Source: Cydia pomonella (Eukaryota > Arthropoda > Insecta > Lepidoptera > Tortricidae). From it: 64,000 nucleotides of DNA. A model generated the notes under the pieces. The model worked only from the letters and a program-made list of their open reading frames with translations. It made no database searches and was not told the origin of the DNA. The stretch lies in NCBI RefSeq assembly GCF_033807575.1, contig NC_084722.1, positions 800,832 through 864,831 of the forward strand, read 5' to 3'. Shown here in pieces: positions 63,861 to 64,000 of this stretch. Position 1 is the stretch's first letter; each line of letters starts with the position of its first letter. A program made the translations under genes and the position numbers.

Positions 63861-64000
63861 TGTATGTCCGGTAACAGAACTCCCCAGGAGCACTCGGGTG
63901 TGTAAGGTCGCTACTCCCCAACTTATTATAATTGTTATTACTTTCAGCATTTTTAAGTTGTTCATCGGACACTGAGGCCATTGAAGTTTCAAGCTGGCGG
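63861..64000. other. no recognisable feature
   Basis: Too short to assign; nothing supportable. Confidence 0.4.

Overview
This is insect nuclear DNA, almost certainly from a moth or butterfly (Lepidoptera). It is AT-rich and split by long introns. It is packed with tRNA-derived SINEs, broken non-LTR (LINE) 3' ends, terminal-inverted-repeat MITEs, hAT, Tc1/mariner and Harbinger-like remnants, and a Helitron-like element. There is no operon structure, no bacterial ribosome-binding-site pattern and no long uninterrupted ORF. The order is assigned from familiar repeat families recalled without a database search.

Two host genes can be assembled from splice sites and reading phase. The first, on the + strand, has coding exons at 10721-10777 (in exon 10712-10777), 19091-19338, 24920-25406 and 37862-38083. 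The phases (0, 2/1, 0) close perfectly into a 337-residue protein. It has an N-terminal signal peptide, a Pro/Thr/Arg-rich linker and a charged, helix-rich C-terminal region with one cysteine. A GC-rich first non-coding exon may lie near 1328-1404. The second gene, on the - strand, has its last two exons at 43652-43800 and 41066-41489. Its upstream end is not found. It encodes a predicted extracytoplasmic protein with three N-glycosylation sequons, an acidic run and a hydrophobic C-terminal segment. The two genes converge with about 3 kb between their stop codons. I recognise neither family.

Layout: 1-10.7 kb is the 5' flank or first intron, with a deleted mariner (3764-4338), a long-TIR foldback (5252-5760), three copies of a double-hairpin repeat and SINEs. 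From 10.7 to 19 kb lies intron 1, with a non-autonomous hAT that keeps a BED-finger fragment (13807-14352) and a 3.36-kb Harbinger-like element inserted in an older LINE fragment (14622-17980). From 19 to 38 kb are the remaining exons, a decayed partial copy of exon 2 (19742-19881), many MITEs, a Helitron-like element (28034-28440), a recombinase-like pseudogene (28856-29540) and an array of double-hairpin modules. Just past the stop codon, the end of exon 4 is also duplicated (38276-38348). From 41 to 44 kb is the second gene. From 44 to 64 kb I find no confident host exon: it is a mosaic of SINEs, LINE ends, foldbacks and MITEs, several nested with clear target-site duplications.

The most unusual items are the double-hairpin modular repeat family beside a recombinase-like pseudogene, the two partial exon duplications of the secreted-protein gene, a 5S-rRNA-derived insert inside a dispersed repeat, and a SINE whose tail matches the 3' UTR of an inserted LINE ORF end.
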